DNA of 64,000 nucleotides from Botryobacter ruber (GTDB taxonomy: Bacteria; Bacteroidota; Bacteroidia; Cytophagales; Hymenobacteraceae): assembly GCF_003347595.2 (NCBI RefSeq), contig NZ_QCZK02000055.1, positions 124,001-188,000 on the forward strand. The letters are read 5' to 3'. This document shows positions 17,185 to 25,799 of the stretch, one piece after another. The notes below the pieces were generated by a model. That model ran no database searches and had not been told where the DNA came from. It saw nothing but the letters and a program-made list of their open reading frames with translations. The translations under genes and the position numbers were made by a program. The number at the start of each line of letters is the position of its first letter. Position 1 is the stretch's first letter.

Positions 17185-17686
17185 AATATTCCATTTCTTG
17201 CTTATTTTCGTTCTGTTGGCAACTGCTTCGTGTGGCGCCGGCAAGAGCAGCAAAGCATCTGCCGATACAGGTGCAGGCGCCCGTGCAAAAGTTTCGGAAG
17301 ACCTGAGCGCTTTTCGTCCGAAATACGAAGCTCCTGCTTCCGACCGTGCCTCTGCCGTGGCTGTTGTTACTCCAACACACCATGTAAATGACCAGGTGGC
17401 GGTGCTGATGGATACGGTAGCCAGTGTAAACAAAAACATAAAATATGCCCAGGGCTATCGTATTCTAGCCTACAATGGTTCCGAACGCCAGACGGTGATG
17501 AACCTGCGCAAAGCCATTATTGCCCGACTGCCCGAGCAAAAAGATTACCTGACGTACCAGCAGCCCAACTTCCGCCTCAAAATCGGCGATTATTTCTCTC
17601 GGATCGAGGCGCAGCAAGTGCTTAACAAGATCAGCGACCTCATTCCGGATGCACTTATTGTCAACGACCAGATTAATGTGAAGTGA
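17177..17686 (+). CDS. SPOR-domain lipoprotein
   Basis: 169-residue probable envelope lipoprotein: signal peptide MNRIFHFLLIFVLLATASC with the lipobox Cys at residue 19, a low-complexity linker to about residue 65, then a SPOR-like domain (QGYRILAYNGSERQTVMNLR ... FRLKIGDYFSRIEAQQVLNKI). SPOR domains bind glycan regions lacking stem peptides, so a cell-wall-associated role is likely. It overlaps deoC by 8 bp and is followed by a strong terminator. Confidence 0.78.
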   Translation: MNRIFHFLLIFVLLATASCGAGKSSKASADTGAGARAKVSEDLSAFRPKYEAPASDRASAVAVVTPTHHVNDQVAVLMDTVASVNKNIKYAQGYRILAYNGSERQTVMNLRKAIIARLPEQKDYLTYQQPNFRLKIGDYFSRIEAQQVLNKISDLIPDALIVNDQINVK

Positions 17687-17710
17687 CCGGTGCCCGGTTT
17701 AATGCATTAT

Positions 17711-17756
17711 AAAAAAACGTTGTGGTTTCGCTTAGCGGTAGCCACAACGTTTTTTC
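17711..17756. terminator. Rho-independent terminator after the SPOR lipoprotein gene
   Basis: Stem AACGTTGTGG / CCACAACGTT with a 16-nt loop and a T-run (TTTTTTC) on the + strand. The A-run on the other side makes it potentially bidirectional. Confidence 0.9.
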
Positions 17757-17782
17757 TTGTACAATAGATTTATAGAAATAGC

Positions 17783-18973
17783 ATGTCCCAGTTATCAGAT
17801 AAAATAAAAGAACTTGCCAGAAAATATACGCCCGATACGGTAGCTGCCCGTCAGCACCTGCACGCGAACCCGGAACTGTCGTTTCAGGAATATAACACAG
17901 CCGCCTATGTAGAACAGACCCTGAAAAGCTATGGCTTATCGCCGGTTCGGATGGCGGAAACGGGTGTTGTGGCGGTGGTAGAAGGCCGTAACCCCGGCAG
18001 TAAAACCACTTCGCTGCGGGCCGACCTCGATGCGCTGCCGATAAAGGAGCAGAACGAGGTAGCTTATAAATCGAAGAATGAAGGTGTGATGCATGCCTGC
18101 GGTCACGATGTGCATACTTCATCGCTGCTCGGTACCGCCCGTATTCTGCAGGAGCTGCGCAATGAGTTTGAAGGAACCGTGAAGCTGATTTTCCAGCCCG
18201 GCGAAGAGAAGTTTCCGGGAGGCGCATCTGTGATGATAAAAGAAGGTGTATTGAAAAATCCTTCGCCACAAAGCATAATCGGGCAGCACGTGTTCCCGAT
18301 GCTGCCGGCTGGCAAGATTGGGTTAAGGTCCGGAATGTACATGGCCAGTGCCGACGAGATTTACATAACCGTGAAAGGCAAAGGTGGTCACGCTGCCATG
18401 CCCGAGATCAACATCGATACCGTGCTTATTTCGGCGCACCTGATTGTGGCGCTGCAGCAGATCGTGAGCCGCCACGCCAGCCCTAAAATCCCGACAGTAC
18501 TTTCGTTTGGTAAAGTAGAGGCTATGGGGGCCACCAACGTCATTCCGAACGAAGTGAAAATAGAGGGCACATTCCGGACGATGGACGAAGCATGGCGGAA
18601 AGAGGCGCACAAGCGCATCAAAAAACTGGCCGAAGGCCTCTGCGAAAGCATGGGCGGCAGCTGCGAAATCGACATCAAAAACGGCTATCCTTTCCTGAAA
18701 AACGATCCTGCCCTCACAGACCGTGTACGTGCAGCAGCACAGGAATACCTGGGGGAAGAGAACGTGGTGGACCTGGACCTGTGGATGGGAGCCGAAGACT
18801 TTGCCTATTACTCGCAGGAAGTACCCGCCTGCTTCTACCGCCTCGGCACCCGCGACGAAGCCCGCGGCATCACCTCGTCCGTCCACACACCAACCTTTGA
18901 CATAGATGAAGCGGCACTGGAAACAAGCACCGGCCTGATGGCCTGGCTGGCGGTGAAAGAGTTAGGAAGTTAG
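17783..18973 (+). CDS. M20D-family amidohydrolase (N-acyl amino acid / hippurate hydrolase-like)
   Basis: 396-residue metallo-amidohydrolase. Metal and catalytic motifs are MHACGHDVHTSSLLG, FQPGEEKFPGGASVMI, GQHVFP and the C-terminal GAEDFAYYSQEVPACFYRLG, with the satellite dimerisation domain between about residues 185 and 300. Relatives release acyl groups from amino acids (amaA/hipO/ILR1-like); the actual substrate is unknown. It stands alone between a terminator and composite repeat B. Confidence 0.88.
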   Translation: MSQLSDKIKELARKYTPDTVAARQHLHANPELSFQEYNTAAYVEQTLKSYGLSPVRMAETGVVAVVEGRNPGSKTTSLRADLDALPIKEQNEVAYKSKNEGVMHACGHDVHTSSLLGTARILQELRNEFEGTVKLIFQPGEEKFPGGASVMIKEGVLKNPSPQSIIGQHVFPMLPAGKIGLRSGMYMASADEIYITVKGKGGHAAMPEINIDTVLISAHLIVALQQIVSRHASPKIPTVLSFGKVEAMGATNVIPNEVKIEGTFRTMDEAWRKEAHKRIKKLAEGLCESMGGSCEIDIKNGYPFLKNDPALTDRVRAAAQEYLGEENVVDLDLWMGAEDFAYYSQEVPACFYRLGTRDEARGITSSVHTPTFDIDEAALETSTGLMAWLAVKELGS

Positions 18974-19345
18974 AAAGTTTGGGAGTTAGAGAGTTAGAAA
19001 GTTTGGGAGGTAGAGAGTTTAGGAGTTAGAAAGTTAGAAAGGTATAAAGGTAGAATTTGTAGGGGTTGAAGATTTTCAACCCTGTAACAGAGAGGTAGAG
19101 GGTATGGCTGTAGAGACGCGGTGCCTGCGTCTCCTGCACGATCCACAAACAATCCCAATCCTGAAAATTCTAAAATTCCGTAAATCCTGATTCAGACAAT
19201 TAATCGAGCACGATCAAAATCTGGTAAATCAGAAAAATCACCGTAAATCAAAGGTTCAGACAAATAATCACAAAAATCAATTAAATCACAAGAATCAGCG
19301 GTTCAGACAAAGGAGCTGTGGCTGTGGTGGCAGGAGCAGAAGAGT
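18974..19345 (-). repeat. Composite intergenic repeat B (inverted relative to A and C)
   Basis: It begins with GTTAGAAAGTTTGGGAGTTA-type microsatellite repeats, then GGGGTTGAAGATTTTCAACC(C) palindrome (about 19058-19080), the GAGACGCG..GCGTCTC hairpin (19113-19133), CAGGATT/GTCTGAA blocks in reverse orientation, and ends with the GTGGTGGC repeat (19310-19345). The 18974-19490 gap contains this repeat and no gene I can support. Confidence 0.8.
19310..19345 (+). repeat. Dispersed GTGGTGGC repeat in composite B
   Basis: AAAGGAGCTGTGGCTGTGGT then GGCAGGAGCAGAAGAG; full core match, located at the distal end of composite repeat B. Confidence 0.8.
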
Positions 19346-19490
19346 TTATACAAGCTCAAAAAGAGTGCCCGCTGATAAAGTCTTCTTTGCTGGCGGGCAT
19401 TTGTACGTAACCATCGTACGGTAAACAAAGTTAGCAGAGAAACAAATCGCAGGCTGACCATAAGCCATGCCTAAAGCAGAAAATTTTGAG

Positions 19491-20273
19491 ATGAAAAAAT
19501 GGATTTTAGTTATGGCAGTAGCAGTACTGCCGCTTGTAACTTTTGCGCAGCGAAAAATTAGCAGTCCGGCGGCCATCTGGCCCGAAGTACAGCTTAACTA
19601 CAGTGTTGGCGAAGAAGGAATGCTGTTCTTTCAGAACCAGTACCGCATTAACACCGACGGGCGCTTTAACGACCTGGCGGAGCAGGGGCCTTTCAGCGGT
19701 TTTGAGCGGGTGCAGCTGGTGCTGGGCTACGAGCACACGCTTACCGAGCACTGGCGTGGAGGCGGTTTGGTGCGTTACGCGTACGAAGATTTTCCGAAGC
19801 AGCAGTTTTATACCTTGTTTGTGCGGCACAACGGTAACATCAAAAGCCTGTACTTTAACAAACAGATCATGTTCGAATACTGGACAAAACAGCTGCAGGA
19901 AGCTTCCGGAAGGTTCAGGATAATGGCCGAACTGGGCAGGAGAACAGAAGTAGGAGAGAAGTTCCTGACGCCTGCGTTAAGCTATGAAGCTATTTTTCTG
20001 AAGGAGTTTGAGGAACAGCCGGTTCCGAATGATGCCCGGACAATCGCCCGGACCAGGCTACGGCTTGGGGCGACGTTGGAGCTGACTGAACAGCTGCGGC
20101 TTACGCCGTACTTCATCCGGCAGACAGATTACTATAATGTGCTGGCCAAGTACGACGAAAACAATGTGCTGGTGGAGGAGGCGCATAAAGTTAACCGGAT
20201 TTCTCCCATCATCGGCCTGGAGCTGAAATATAATTTCAATGGCCCTGCGAATACCGCCAGTATTACGTATTAG
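19491..20273 (+). CDS. DUF2490-family outer-membrane-barrel-like protein
   Basis: 260 residues from ATG 19491, which gives a clean signal peptide (MKKWILVMAVAVLPLVTFAQ). The rest alternates short hydrophobic strands with polar turns (WPEVQLNYSVGEEGMLFFQN, LVLGYEHTLTEHWRGGGLVR) and ends in an aromatic-containing strand, like DUF2490 proteins, which are predicted outer-membrane beta-barrels of unknown role. An in-frame ATG 24 bp upstream would blunt the signal peptide. No operon partner. Confidence 0.75.
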   Translation: MKKWILVMAVAVLPLVTFAQRKISSPAAIWPEVQLNYSVGEEGMLFFQNQYRINTDGRFNDLAEQGPFSGFERVQLVLGYEHTLTEHWRGGGLVRYAYEDFPKQQFYTLFVRHNGNIKSLYFNKQIMFEYWTKQLQEASGRFRIMAELGRRTEVGEKFLTPALSYEAIFLKEFEEQPVPNDARTIARTRLRLGATLELTEQLRLTPYFIRQTDYYNVLAKYDENNVLVEEAHKVNRISPIIGLELKYNFNGPANTASITY

Positions 20274-20342
20274 CCGCTGTGGTTGAAAAAACGTCATGTT
20301 CAGGAGAAGGAAGTGTAAGTAGAATATGACATTATTTCAGGA

Positions 20343-20374
20343 TTTGCTGTGGTTTTGAGAATGGCATATTTTTT
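20343..20374 (+). promoter_or_regulatory. Possible Bacteroidota-type promoter for hsp20
   Basis: TTTG at 20343-20346 and TATTTTTT at 20367-20374 are 20 bp apart, close to the TTTG-N19-21-TAnnTTTG consensus, with the last base of the -7 element mismatched. It lies about 60 bp before the hsp20 start. Confidence 0.35.
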
Positions 20375-20435
20375 ATAAATAATTAATTGTCAACTGAAAT
20401 TAACCTGATAATTTAAAATTTAGGAGGATAAAATC

Positions 20436-20963
20436 ATGGCACTTACACGATTTAATGGCGTACAGGAAGGTATGCCGCAATCATTCAGCTCAATGCTCGA
20501 CCGCTTCTTCAACGAATCGGTAAATACCCGGGGCGTTGCAGGTTTTACACCCCATGTAGATATCTGCGAAAACGAAAAAGGATTTGAAATTGAACTTGCC
20601 CTGCCTGGGGTAAAACAGGAGGAAGTGAATATCGATTTCCAGGAGGGCAACCTGACCATTTCGGGTGAGCGCAAGCTGGAAAAGCGGGAAGATAACAGCC
20701 GCTACCATATGCTGGAAACGCAGTATGGCTCCTTCAGCAGAACCTTCCACCTGCCCGACAACATCAACCCCGAAGAAATAAAAGCACAGCTGTCCGATGG
20801 TATTCTGAGGGTGTCGGTACCGAAAGATGAGCACAAGACCAGGAAACGTCAGATTAAAGTTACTTCCGGAGCCGAAGTTACAAATAGCTCAAAGCAGAAA
20901 AATGTAACAGCTGACGCTGACAGCGGAAAACCTATAGAAAGCGGCAAGAACACGAAAGCTTAA
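20436..20963 (+). CDS. Small heat-shock protein, Hsp20/alpha-crystallin family
   Basis: ATP-independent holdase chaperone, 175 residues. The alpha-crystallin domain spans about 38-140 (FTPHVDICENEKGFEIELAL, GNLTISGERKLEK, LSDGILRVSVPK), with the I-x-I/V-type segment replaced by a longer Lys/Ser-rich tail. The ribosome binding site TTAGGAGGA 12 bp before the ATG is unusually strong for this genome and points to high expression. It is followed by its own terminator, then by degP, another stress protein. Confidence 0.93.
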   Translation: MALTRFNGVQEGMPQSFSSMLDRFFNESVNTRGVAGFTPHVDICENEKGFEIELALPGVKQEEVNIDFQEGNLTISGERKLEKREDNSRYHMLETQYGSFSRTFHLPDNINPEEIKAQLSDGILRVSVPKDEHKTRKRQIKVTSGAEVTNSSKQKNVTADADSGKPIESGKNTKA

Positions 20964-20971
20964 GCAGCCGG

Positions 20972-21000
20972 AAAGAGACCAGAAATTTTGGTCTCTTTTC
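20972..21000 (+). terminator. Terminator after hsp20
   Basis: AAAGAGACC / GGTCTCTTT stem, 9-nt loop, followed by a short T-rich stretch. Confidence 0.85.
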
Positions 21001-21152
21001 ATAAAATCTTAAATTAACAGATTAATTCTGTGCTGATTCAGAAGAAAACTGCCATAACAGTACATACTACCGTATACATAAAAAGCGTTATAGGAATAGA
21101 ATATAGGCTGCTCCTAATATTTTTGTATAATCAATAAATAAAAAAGTATTAC

Positions 21153-22649
21153 ATGAAGACAAAACAGTTTTTTGCTGGCTTAATGCTTTCTGCCATGGTG
21201 GGTGGTGGAGTGGCTGTAGGTAGCTACAAGCTGCTCGAAGAAGATAAAATCGAAGTTTCGGCACAAGAGCAGGTGCAGTACCCGCAGGTGCGTTACACCA
21301 GTGATATGCGTAGCAGTAATGTAGTAGTACCTGAAGGACTTAATTTTATCAAGGCGGCACAGGTATCTACTCCGGCGGTTGTGCACGTCATGACAGAATA
21401 TGCAGCGCCCAGCGCCGATCGCTACAGCAGTCCGTTAGATCCTTTTCTGCGCGATTTCTTTGGCGATGGCTTCGGGGAGCGGCAGCAGCGGGGACCTTCG
21501 TTGGGTTCGGGCTCTGGTGTGATCATCTCGAGCAATGGACACATTGTTACCAACAACCACGTGATCGATAAAGCCAGTAAGATTGAGGTGGTTATGAATG
21601 ATAAACGCAAGTTTACAGCCACCCTGGTAGGTTCAGACCCGACGACAGATATTGCCTTGCTGAAAATTGACGCCGATAATCTGCCGATAATGCGTTATGG
21701 CAACTCCGATGATCTTCAAATCGGGGAGTGGGTATTGGCTGTGGGTAACCCCATGAACCTTACCTCTACCGTTACAGCCGGTATTGTCAGCGCCAAAGGC
21801 CGTAGCATCGATATCCTGCGTTCCACCGCCGGCGAAATGGGCATCGAGTCTTTTATCCAGACAGATGCTGCCGTTAACCCCGGTAACAGCGGTGGTGCCC
21901 TGGTAAACCTGAACGGCGACCTGATCGGTATCAATACCGCCATTGCCTCGCAGACAGGCTCTTTTGCCGGCTATTCTTTTGCTGTTCCGTCTTCTATTGT
22001 AAGTAAGGTGGTAGATGACCTGTTAAAGCATGGCGAAGTGCAGCGTGCTTTCCTGGGTGCTTCTATTCAGGAAATAGATGCATCCTTTGCTGAAAAGAAC
22101 AATATCAAAACGCTGAATGGTGTTTACATTGCCAACGTAGCCGATAAAAGCGGCGCACAGGAAGCAGGCCTGAAATCAGGCGACGTGCTTACTTCTATCA
22201 ATGGCGTTTCCGTAAGGACATCAGCGCAGCTCCTGGAGCAGGTGGCACGTTACCGTCCGGGCGATAAGGTAAAAGTAACATATGTGCGCGACGGGAAAGA
22301 AAAATCTGCCAACGTAACGCTGAAGAACCGCAACAACAACACAGATGTAATGAAGCGCAGTGTGGCTAAGGCGATTACCTTCGAAGGAGCTACCTTTGAG
22401 CCTGTTTCTAAGGAAGATATGCTGCGCCTGGGTATCGACGGTGGCGCCCAGATTACGAATGTCCGCAACAGCAAGTTCCGTGAAACCGGTATGCAGGACG
22501 GCTTTATCATAACCAGGATAGGCGATCGGGCTGTAAATGTGCCTGCTGATGTAGAAAAATACCTGAAAGATGCCGGTGCCTCCGTGGTATACATCATGGG
22601 AATCTACCCGAACGGCCAGAAAGATTACTTCTCCATCGGGAAGCGATAA
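21153..22649 (+). CDS. degP: Do/DegP-family serine protease (HtrA)
   Basis: Periplasmic protease-chaperone, 498 residues. The N-terminal hydrophobic segment (QFFAGLMLSAMVGGGVAVGS) is a signal peptide or anchor. The catalytic triad is visible as TNNHVID (His), TDIALLKID (Asp) and NPGNSGGAL (Ser). Two PDZ domains follow, at about 290-385 (GVYIANVADKSGAQEAGLKSG) and about 405-495. It degrades misfolded envelope proteins and would act with the SurA-like genes at 49541-53314. Its own promoter lies in the AT-rich 190-bp leader. Confidence 0.93.
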   Translation: MKTKQFFAGLMLSAMVGGGVAVGSYKLLEEDKIEVSAQEQVQYPQVRYTSDMRSSNVVVPEGLNFIKAAQVSTPAVVHVMTEYAAPSADRYSSPLDPFLRDFFGDGFGERQQRGPSLGSGSGVIISSNGHIVTNNHVIDKASKIEVVMNDKRKFTATLVGSDPTTDIALLKIDADNLPIMRYGNSDDLQIGEWVLAVGNPMNLTSTVTAGIVSAKGRSIDILRSTAGEMGIESFIQTDAAVNPGNSGGALVNLNGDLIGINTAIASQTGSFAGYSFAVPSSIVSKVVDDLLKHGEVQRAFLGASIQEIDASFAEKNNIKTLNGVYIANVADKSGAQEAGLKSGDVLTSINGVSVRTSAQLLEQVARYRPGDKVKVTYVRDGKEKSANVTLKNRNNNTDVMKRSVAKAITFEGATFEPVSKEDMLRLGIDGGAQITNVRNSKFRETGMQDGFIITRIGDRAVNVPADVEKYLKDAGASVVYIMGIYPNGQKDYFSIGKR

Positions 22650-22670
22650 AGAAATATTTAACTTAATCGG

Positions 22671-22704
22671 AAAAGCTTCTGCTACCTTGCAGAAGCTTTT
22701 TTCG
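22671..22704 (+). terminator. Terminator after degP
   Basis: AAAAGCTTCTGC / GCAGAAGCTTTT stem with a 6-nt loop and a T-run. It also shows that the next gene must start downstream of it. Confidence 0.92.
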
Positions 22705-22749
22705 TTTCTAAAGCTAGATGATCATCAAATCCGCAAAAAAAATAAAAAC

Positions 22750-24327
22750 ATGAAACAAACCATAGATGCACTCCCGCTCACCAAAGCCATAGCAGATGTT
22801 CTGACAGCGTTGGGCGTAAAGGCTGATAATCCGGCTTACAGCACCGGCCTGACCTGGGGCGGGCAGGAAGGCCGCACCCGTAAAGAAATCTTCTCACCCG
22901 CCGATGGAAACTTCATAGCTGCTGTCACCATGGCCACTGCTGAAGATTATGACCTGGTGGTAAAGCAGGCGCAGGAAGCTTTTAAAGTGTGGCGCAAAAT
23001 GCCAGCCCCCAAACGCGGCGAGATCGTGCGCCAGATCGGTAATAAACTGCGGGAGCACAAGGAGGCCCTCGGGAAGCTGGTGAGCTACGAGATGGGAAAA
23101 ATTCTGCAGGAAGGCCTGGGCGAGGTGCAGGAAATGATCGACATCTGTGATTTTGCCGTTGGTTTGTCGCGGCAGCTGCACGGGCTTACCATGCACTCCG
23201 AGCGCCCGGAGCACCGCATGTACGAGCAATACCACCCGCTGGGTATTGTAGGGGTAATTTCGGCCTTTAACTTCCCGGTGGCTGTCTGGAGCTGGAATGC
23301 CATGCTGGCAGCTGTCTGCGGCGATGTCGTGCTGTGGAAGCCATCCGAGAAAACACCGCTCACCGCTATTGCCTGTCAGCACATCCTGCGCGAGGTGCTC
23401 CTGGAAAACGAGCTGCCGGAGGGCGTGTTTAATCTGGTAATCGGCGATGCGGAGATTGGTAGCCTGATGGCACACGACACGCGCATTCCGCTGGTGTCTG
23501 CTACGGGTTCTACGCGTATGGGCAAGAAAGTAGGCGAAGCGGTAGGCGCCCGCCTGGGCAAATCGCTGCTGGAGCTGGGTGGCAACAATGCCATCATCAT
23601 CACCGAACATGCCGACATCGAAATGGCGCTTCGGGCGGTGGTGTTCGGGGCAGTAGGCACCTGCGGCCAGCGTTGTACCTCTACCCGCCGCCTGATTGTG
23701 CACGAGCAGGTATACGACCAGGTAAAAGAGCGGCTACTCAAAATTTACCCCAGCCTGCCCATCGGGCACCCGCTCAGCGATACAACCTTAGTGGGGCCGC
23801 TCATTGACAAAGATGCTGTACAGGCCTTTCAGGCAGCCCTGGAGGCGGTGCAGCAGGAGGGAGGGAAAGTGTTAATCGGGGGCGAGGTACTGTCCGGTGA
23901 TGCTTACGCAACAGGTACCTATGTAAAACCCGCTATTGTGGAAGCGCAGAACGACTACCACATGGTGCAGGAAGAAACCTTTGCGCCCATCCTTTACCTG
24001 ATCAGATACACAGGCGACGTAGAAAATGCCATCGAGCTGCAGAATGGCGTGCGGCAGGGGCTGTCTTCGGCTATCTTCTCCACTAACCTGCTCCAAACCG
24101 AAGCCTTCCTCAGCCACTGGGGCTCCGACTGCGGCATTGCCAACGTAAACATCGGCACATCCGGTGCCGAAATAGGCGGCGCTTTCGGAGGCGAAAAAGA
24201 AACCGGCGGCGGCCGCGAATCCGGCTCCGACGCCTGGAAAGTCTACATGCGTCGCCAGACCAACACCATCAACTTCGGTAAGCAGCTGCCGCTGGCACAG
24301 GGGATTAAGTTTGATATTATGGACTGA
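22750..24327 (+). CDS. Aldehyde dehydrogenase, ALDH7-like (aminoadipate-semialdehyde type)
   Basis: 525 residues from ATG 22750; earlier in-frame starts lie upstream of the degP terminator and are rejected. Active-site motifs are LLELGGNNAIII (general-base Glu) and GTCGQRCTSTRRL (nucleophile Cys). APKRGEIVRQIGNKLREHK and EMGKILQEGLGEVQEMIDICDFAVGLSRQ (in part) are characteristic of the ALDH7A1/antiquitin branch, which oxidises alpha-aminoadipate semialdehyde in lysine catabolism or related aldehydes. No lysine-degradation genes flank it, so the physiological substrate is open. Confidence 0.88.
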   Translation: MKQTIDALPLTKAIADVLTALGVKADNPAYSTGLTWGGQEGRTRKEIFSPADGNFIAAVTMATAEDYDLVVKQAQEAFKVWRKMPAPKRGEIVRQIGNKLREHKEALGKLVSYEMGKILQEGLGEVQEMIDICDFAVGLSRQLHGLTMHSERPEHRMYEQYHPLGIVGVISAFNFPVAVWSWNAMLAAVCGDVVLWKPSEKTPLTAIACQHILREVLLENELPEGVFNLVIGDAEIGSLMAHDTRIPLVSATGSTRMGKKVGEAVGARLGKSLLELGGNNAIIITEHADIEMALRAVVFGAVGTCGQRCTSTRRLIVHEQVYDQVKERLLKIYPSLPIGHPLSDTTLVGPLIDKDAVQAFQAALEAVQQEGGKVLIGGEVLSGDAYATGTYVKPAIVEAQNDYHMVQEETFAPILYLIRYTGDVENAIELQNGVRQGLSSAIFSTNLLQTEAFLSHWGSDCGIANVNIGTSGAEIGGAFGGEKETGGGRESGSDAWKVYMRRQTNTINFGKQLPLAQGIKFDIMD

Positions 24328-24385
24328 GGATAATGTGCTGATTAAGTAATGTGCTGATGTGCTAATTTGATTTGGTGAAGTTGAA

Positions 24386-24434
24386 ACAAAGGGAAGCCGA
24401 TAGAAATTAATTCTGTCTGCTTCCCTTTTGTGTT
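24386..24434 (+). terminator. Terminator after the aldehyde dehydrogenase gene
   Basis: ACAAAGGGAAGC / GCTTCCCTTTTGT stem with about a 21-nt loop and a T-rich tail. Just upstream lies a short GTGCTGAT/GTGCTAAT tandem motif, seen again near 40261. Confidence 0.75.
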
Positions 24435-24594
24435 TTAGACCGAAATAAAAAAATTTTGCAACTCCATGCAACCTCTGCTCAATCCCTTTGTCTTTAGTGT
24501 GGAAGTAGGGAAAAGGGAGGAGCATCAGGAGGAACATTTAGAAAGTACAGGTAAAGAGCGTCAGCAGTAAGTACAATCGCTAATCCGGGGAATT

Positions 24595-25155
24595 TTGGAA
24601 ACACGTCGTTATCAGGATGTAAATGTGCAGGTGATCGATCGTTGCAAAAACGGCGATAACCGGGCGCAGTACGAACTGTACAAACTGTACGCGAAGGCCA
24701 TGTTCAACGTGAGCATGCGCATTACCAACGATTATGCCGAAGCCGAAGATGTGCTGCAGGAGGCCTTTATCAGTGCCTTTAAAAACCTGCATACCTACAA
24801 AGCAGACGCTTCATTCGGGAGCTGGCTCAAAAAGATTGTAGTAAACGCTGCCATTAATGCCATCCGGAAAAAACGGTCGGAACTGGTGCCGATGGATGAG
24901 CGGTTGGCCGAAGATGTAGCCGACGAAGTAGACGAAGACGACAACGAGTGGAAAGTGGAACAAGTACGGTATGCTATTCAGCGCCTACCAGACGGGTACC
25001 GGGTGGTGCTTAGCCTGTACCTGCTCGAAGGCTTCGACCATGCGGAGATTGGCGAGATACTGGGTATTACGGAGTCAACTTCCAAGTCGCAGTACAGCAG
25101 GGCCCGTAAAAAATTAGTAGAAATAATGCGTGCGCCGCACATAGTAGCGCACTAA
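24595..25155 (+). CDS. ECF-type RNA polymerase sigma factor
   Basis: 186-residue sigma-70 family factor with an apparent TTG start at 24595 (METRRYQDVNVQVIDRCKNGD). Region 2 is seen as YELYKLYAKAMFNVSMRITN...DAEDVLQEAF and region 4 as LPDGYRVVLSLYLLEGFDHAEIGEILGITESTSKSQ. It is the first gene of a three-gene set with a single-pass membrane protein and a surface protein, the usual ECF/anti-sigma/target arrangement. A non-AUG start may keep its level low. Confidence 0.92.
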   Translation: METRRYQDVNVQVIDRCKNGDNRAQYELYKLYAKAMFNVSMRITNDYAEAEDVLQEAFISAFKNLHTYKADASFGSWLKKIVVNAAINAIRKKRSELVPMDERLAEDVADEVDEDDNEWKVEQVRYAIQRLPDGYRVVLSLYLLEGFDHAEIGEILGITESTSKSQYSRARKKLVEIMRAPHIVAH

Positions 25156-25166
25156 CAGCTATAATA

Positions 25167-25799
25167 ATGAAAGATAAATTTGAAAAGTTTGTGCAGGAAA
25201 ACCGGGAGGAGTTCGATGTATTCGAGCCCCGGCAGGAACTCTGGCAGCAGATATGCCAGCAACTGCCGCCGCCTGCAGCTAAGAAAGAGGCAAAGGTTAT
25301 CAGCATCAACTTTGGCGAACGGGCCAGCTTCCGTGCCGACTTTATGTTTATGCGGGTGGCGGCAGCTGTTTTACTGCTGCTGGGTTGTGGCCTTACGCTG
25401 CTGCTCACCAAGCAAAACACGCCTGCCAATGCAATTGCCGCTACCGAGCAGGTGCGGCTCAACAACATAGCTCCTGAACTGGCAGAAGTAGAAGCTTACT
25501 ACACGAGCCAGATCAACAGCAAAAAAGGCCAGCTGTCGGCCTACAACCTGAAGGTGCTGGGCCTGGACGAGGAACACGACATAGAGCAGGAACTCGCCCG
25601 CCTCGATCGGAATTATGCAGAACTGAAAAAACAACTATACACGACTCCCAATACCGACAAAGTAATGGACGCCATGATCCGGAACCTGCAGCTACGCATC
25701 ATGGTGCTTAACCGGCAACTCGAGGTACTGGAAAAGATTGAAAAACTACAGAAAACAGAAACATCAGAACCCGGTCAAAATGAAACTCAGATTATATAA
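25167..25799 (+). CDS. Probable membrane anti-sigma factor
   Basis: 210 residues: a 55-residue cytoplasmic N-terminus, one membrane helix at about 60-78 (MRVAAAVLLLLGCGLTLLL), then an extracytoplasmic, strongly helical Glu/Lys/Leu-rich C-terminal part that looks like a coiled coil (EQELARLDRNYAELKKQL). No zinc-binding HxxxCxxC ZAS motif is visible, so assignment rests on position 11 bp after the sigma gene and on topology. Its last 20 bp overlap the start of the next gene. Confidence 0.65.
   Translation: MKDKFEKFVQENREEFDVFEPRQELWQQICQQLPPPAAKKEAKVISINFGERASFRADFMFMRVAAAVLLLLGCGLTLLLTKQNTPANAIAATEQVRLNNIAPELAEVEAYYTSQINSKKGQLSAYNLKVLGLDEEHDIEQELARLDRNYAELKKQLYTTPNTDKVMDAMIRNLQLRIMVLNRQLEVLEKIEKLQKTETSEPGQNETQII

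Noticed and set aside
18974..19345. Direct and interspersed repeats taken at first for a CRISPR array
   Set aside because: Repeat units differ in length and sequence, spacers are not uniform, and there are no cas genes in the window.
22918..22945. AGCAGTGGCCATGGTG match (minus strand) to the hoxUY repeat copy within the aldehyde dehydrogenase gene
   Set aside because: The encoded FIAAVTMATAEDY fits the normal ALDH7 family sequence at that position, so the 16-bp match is probably chance.
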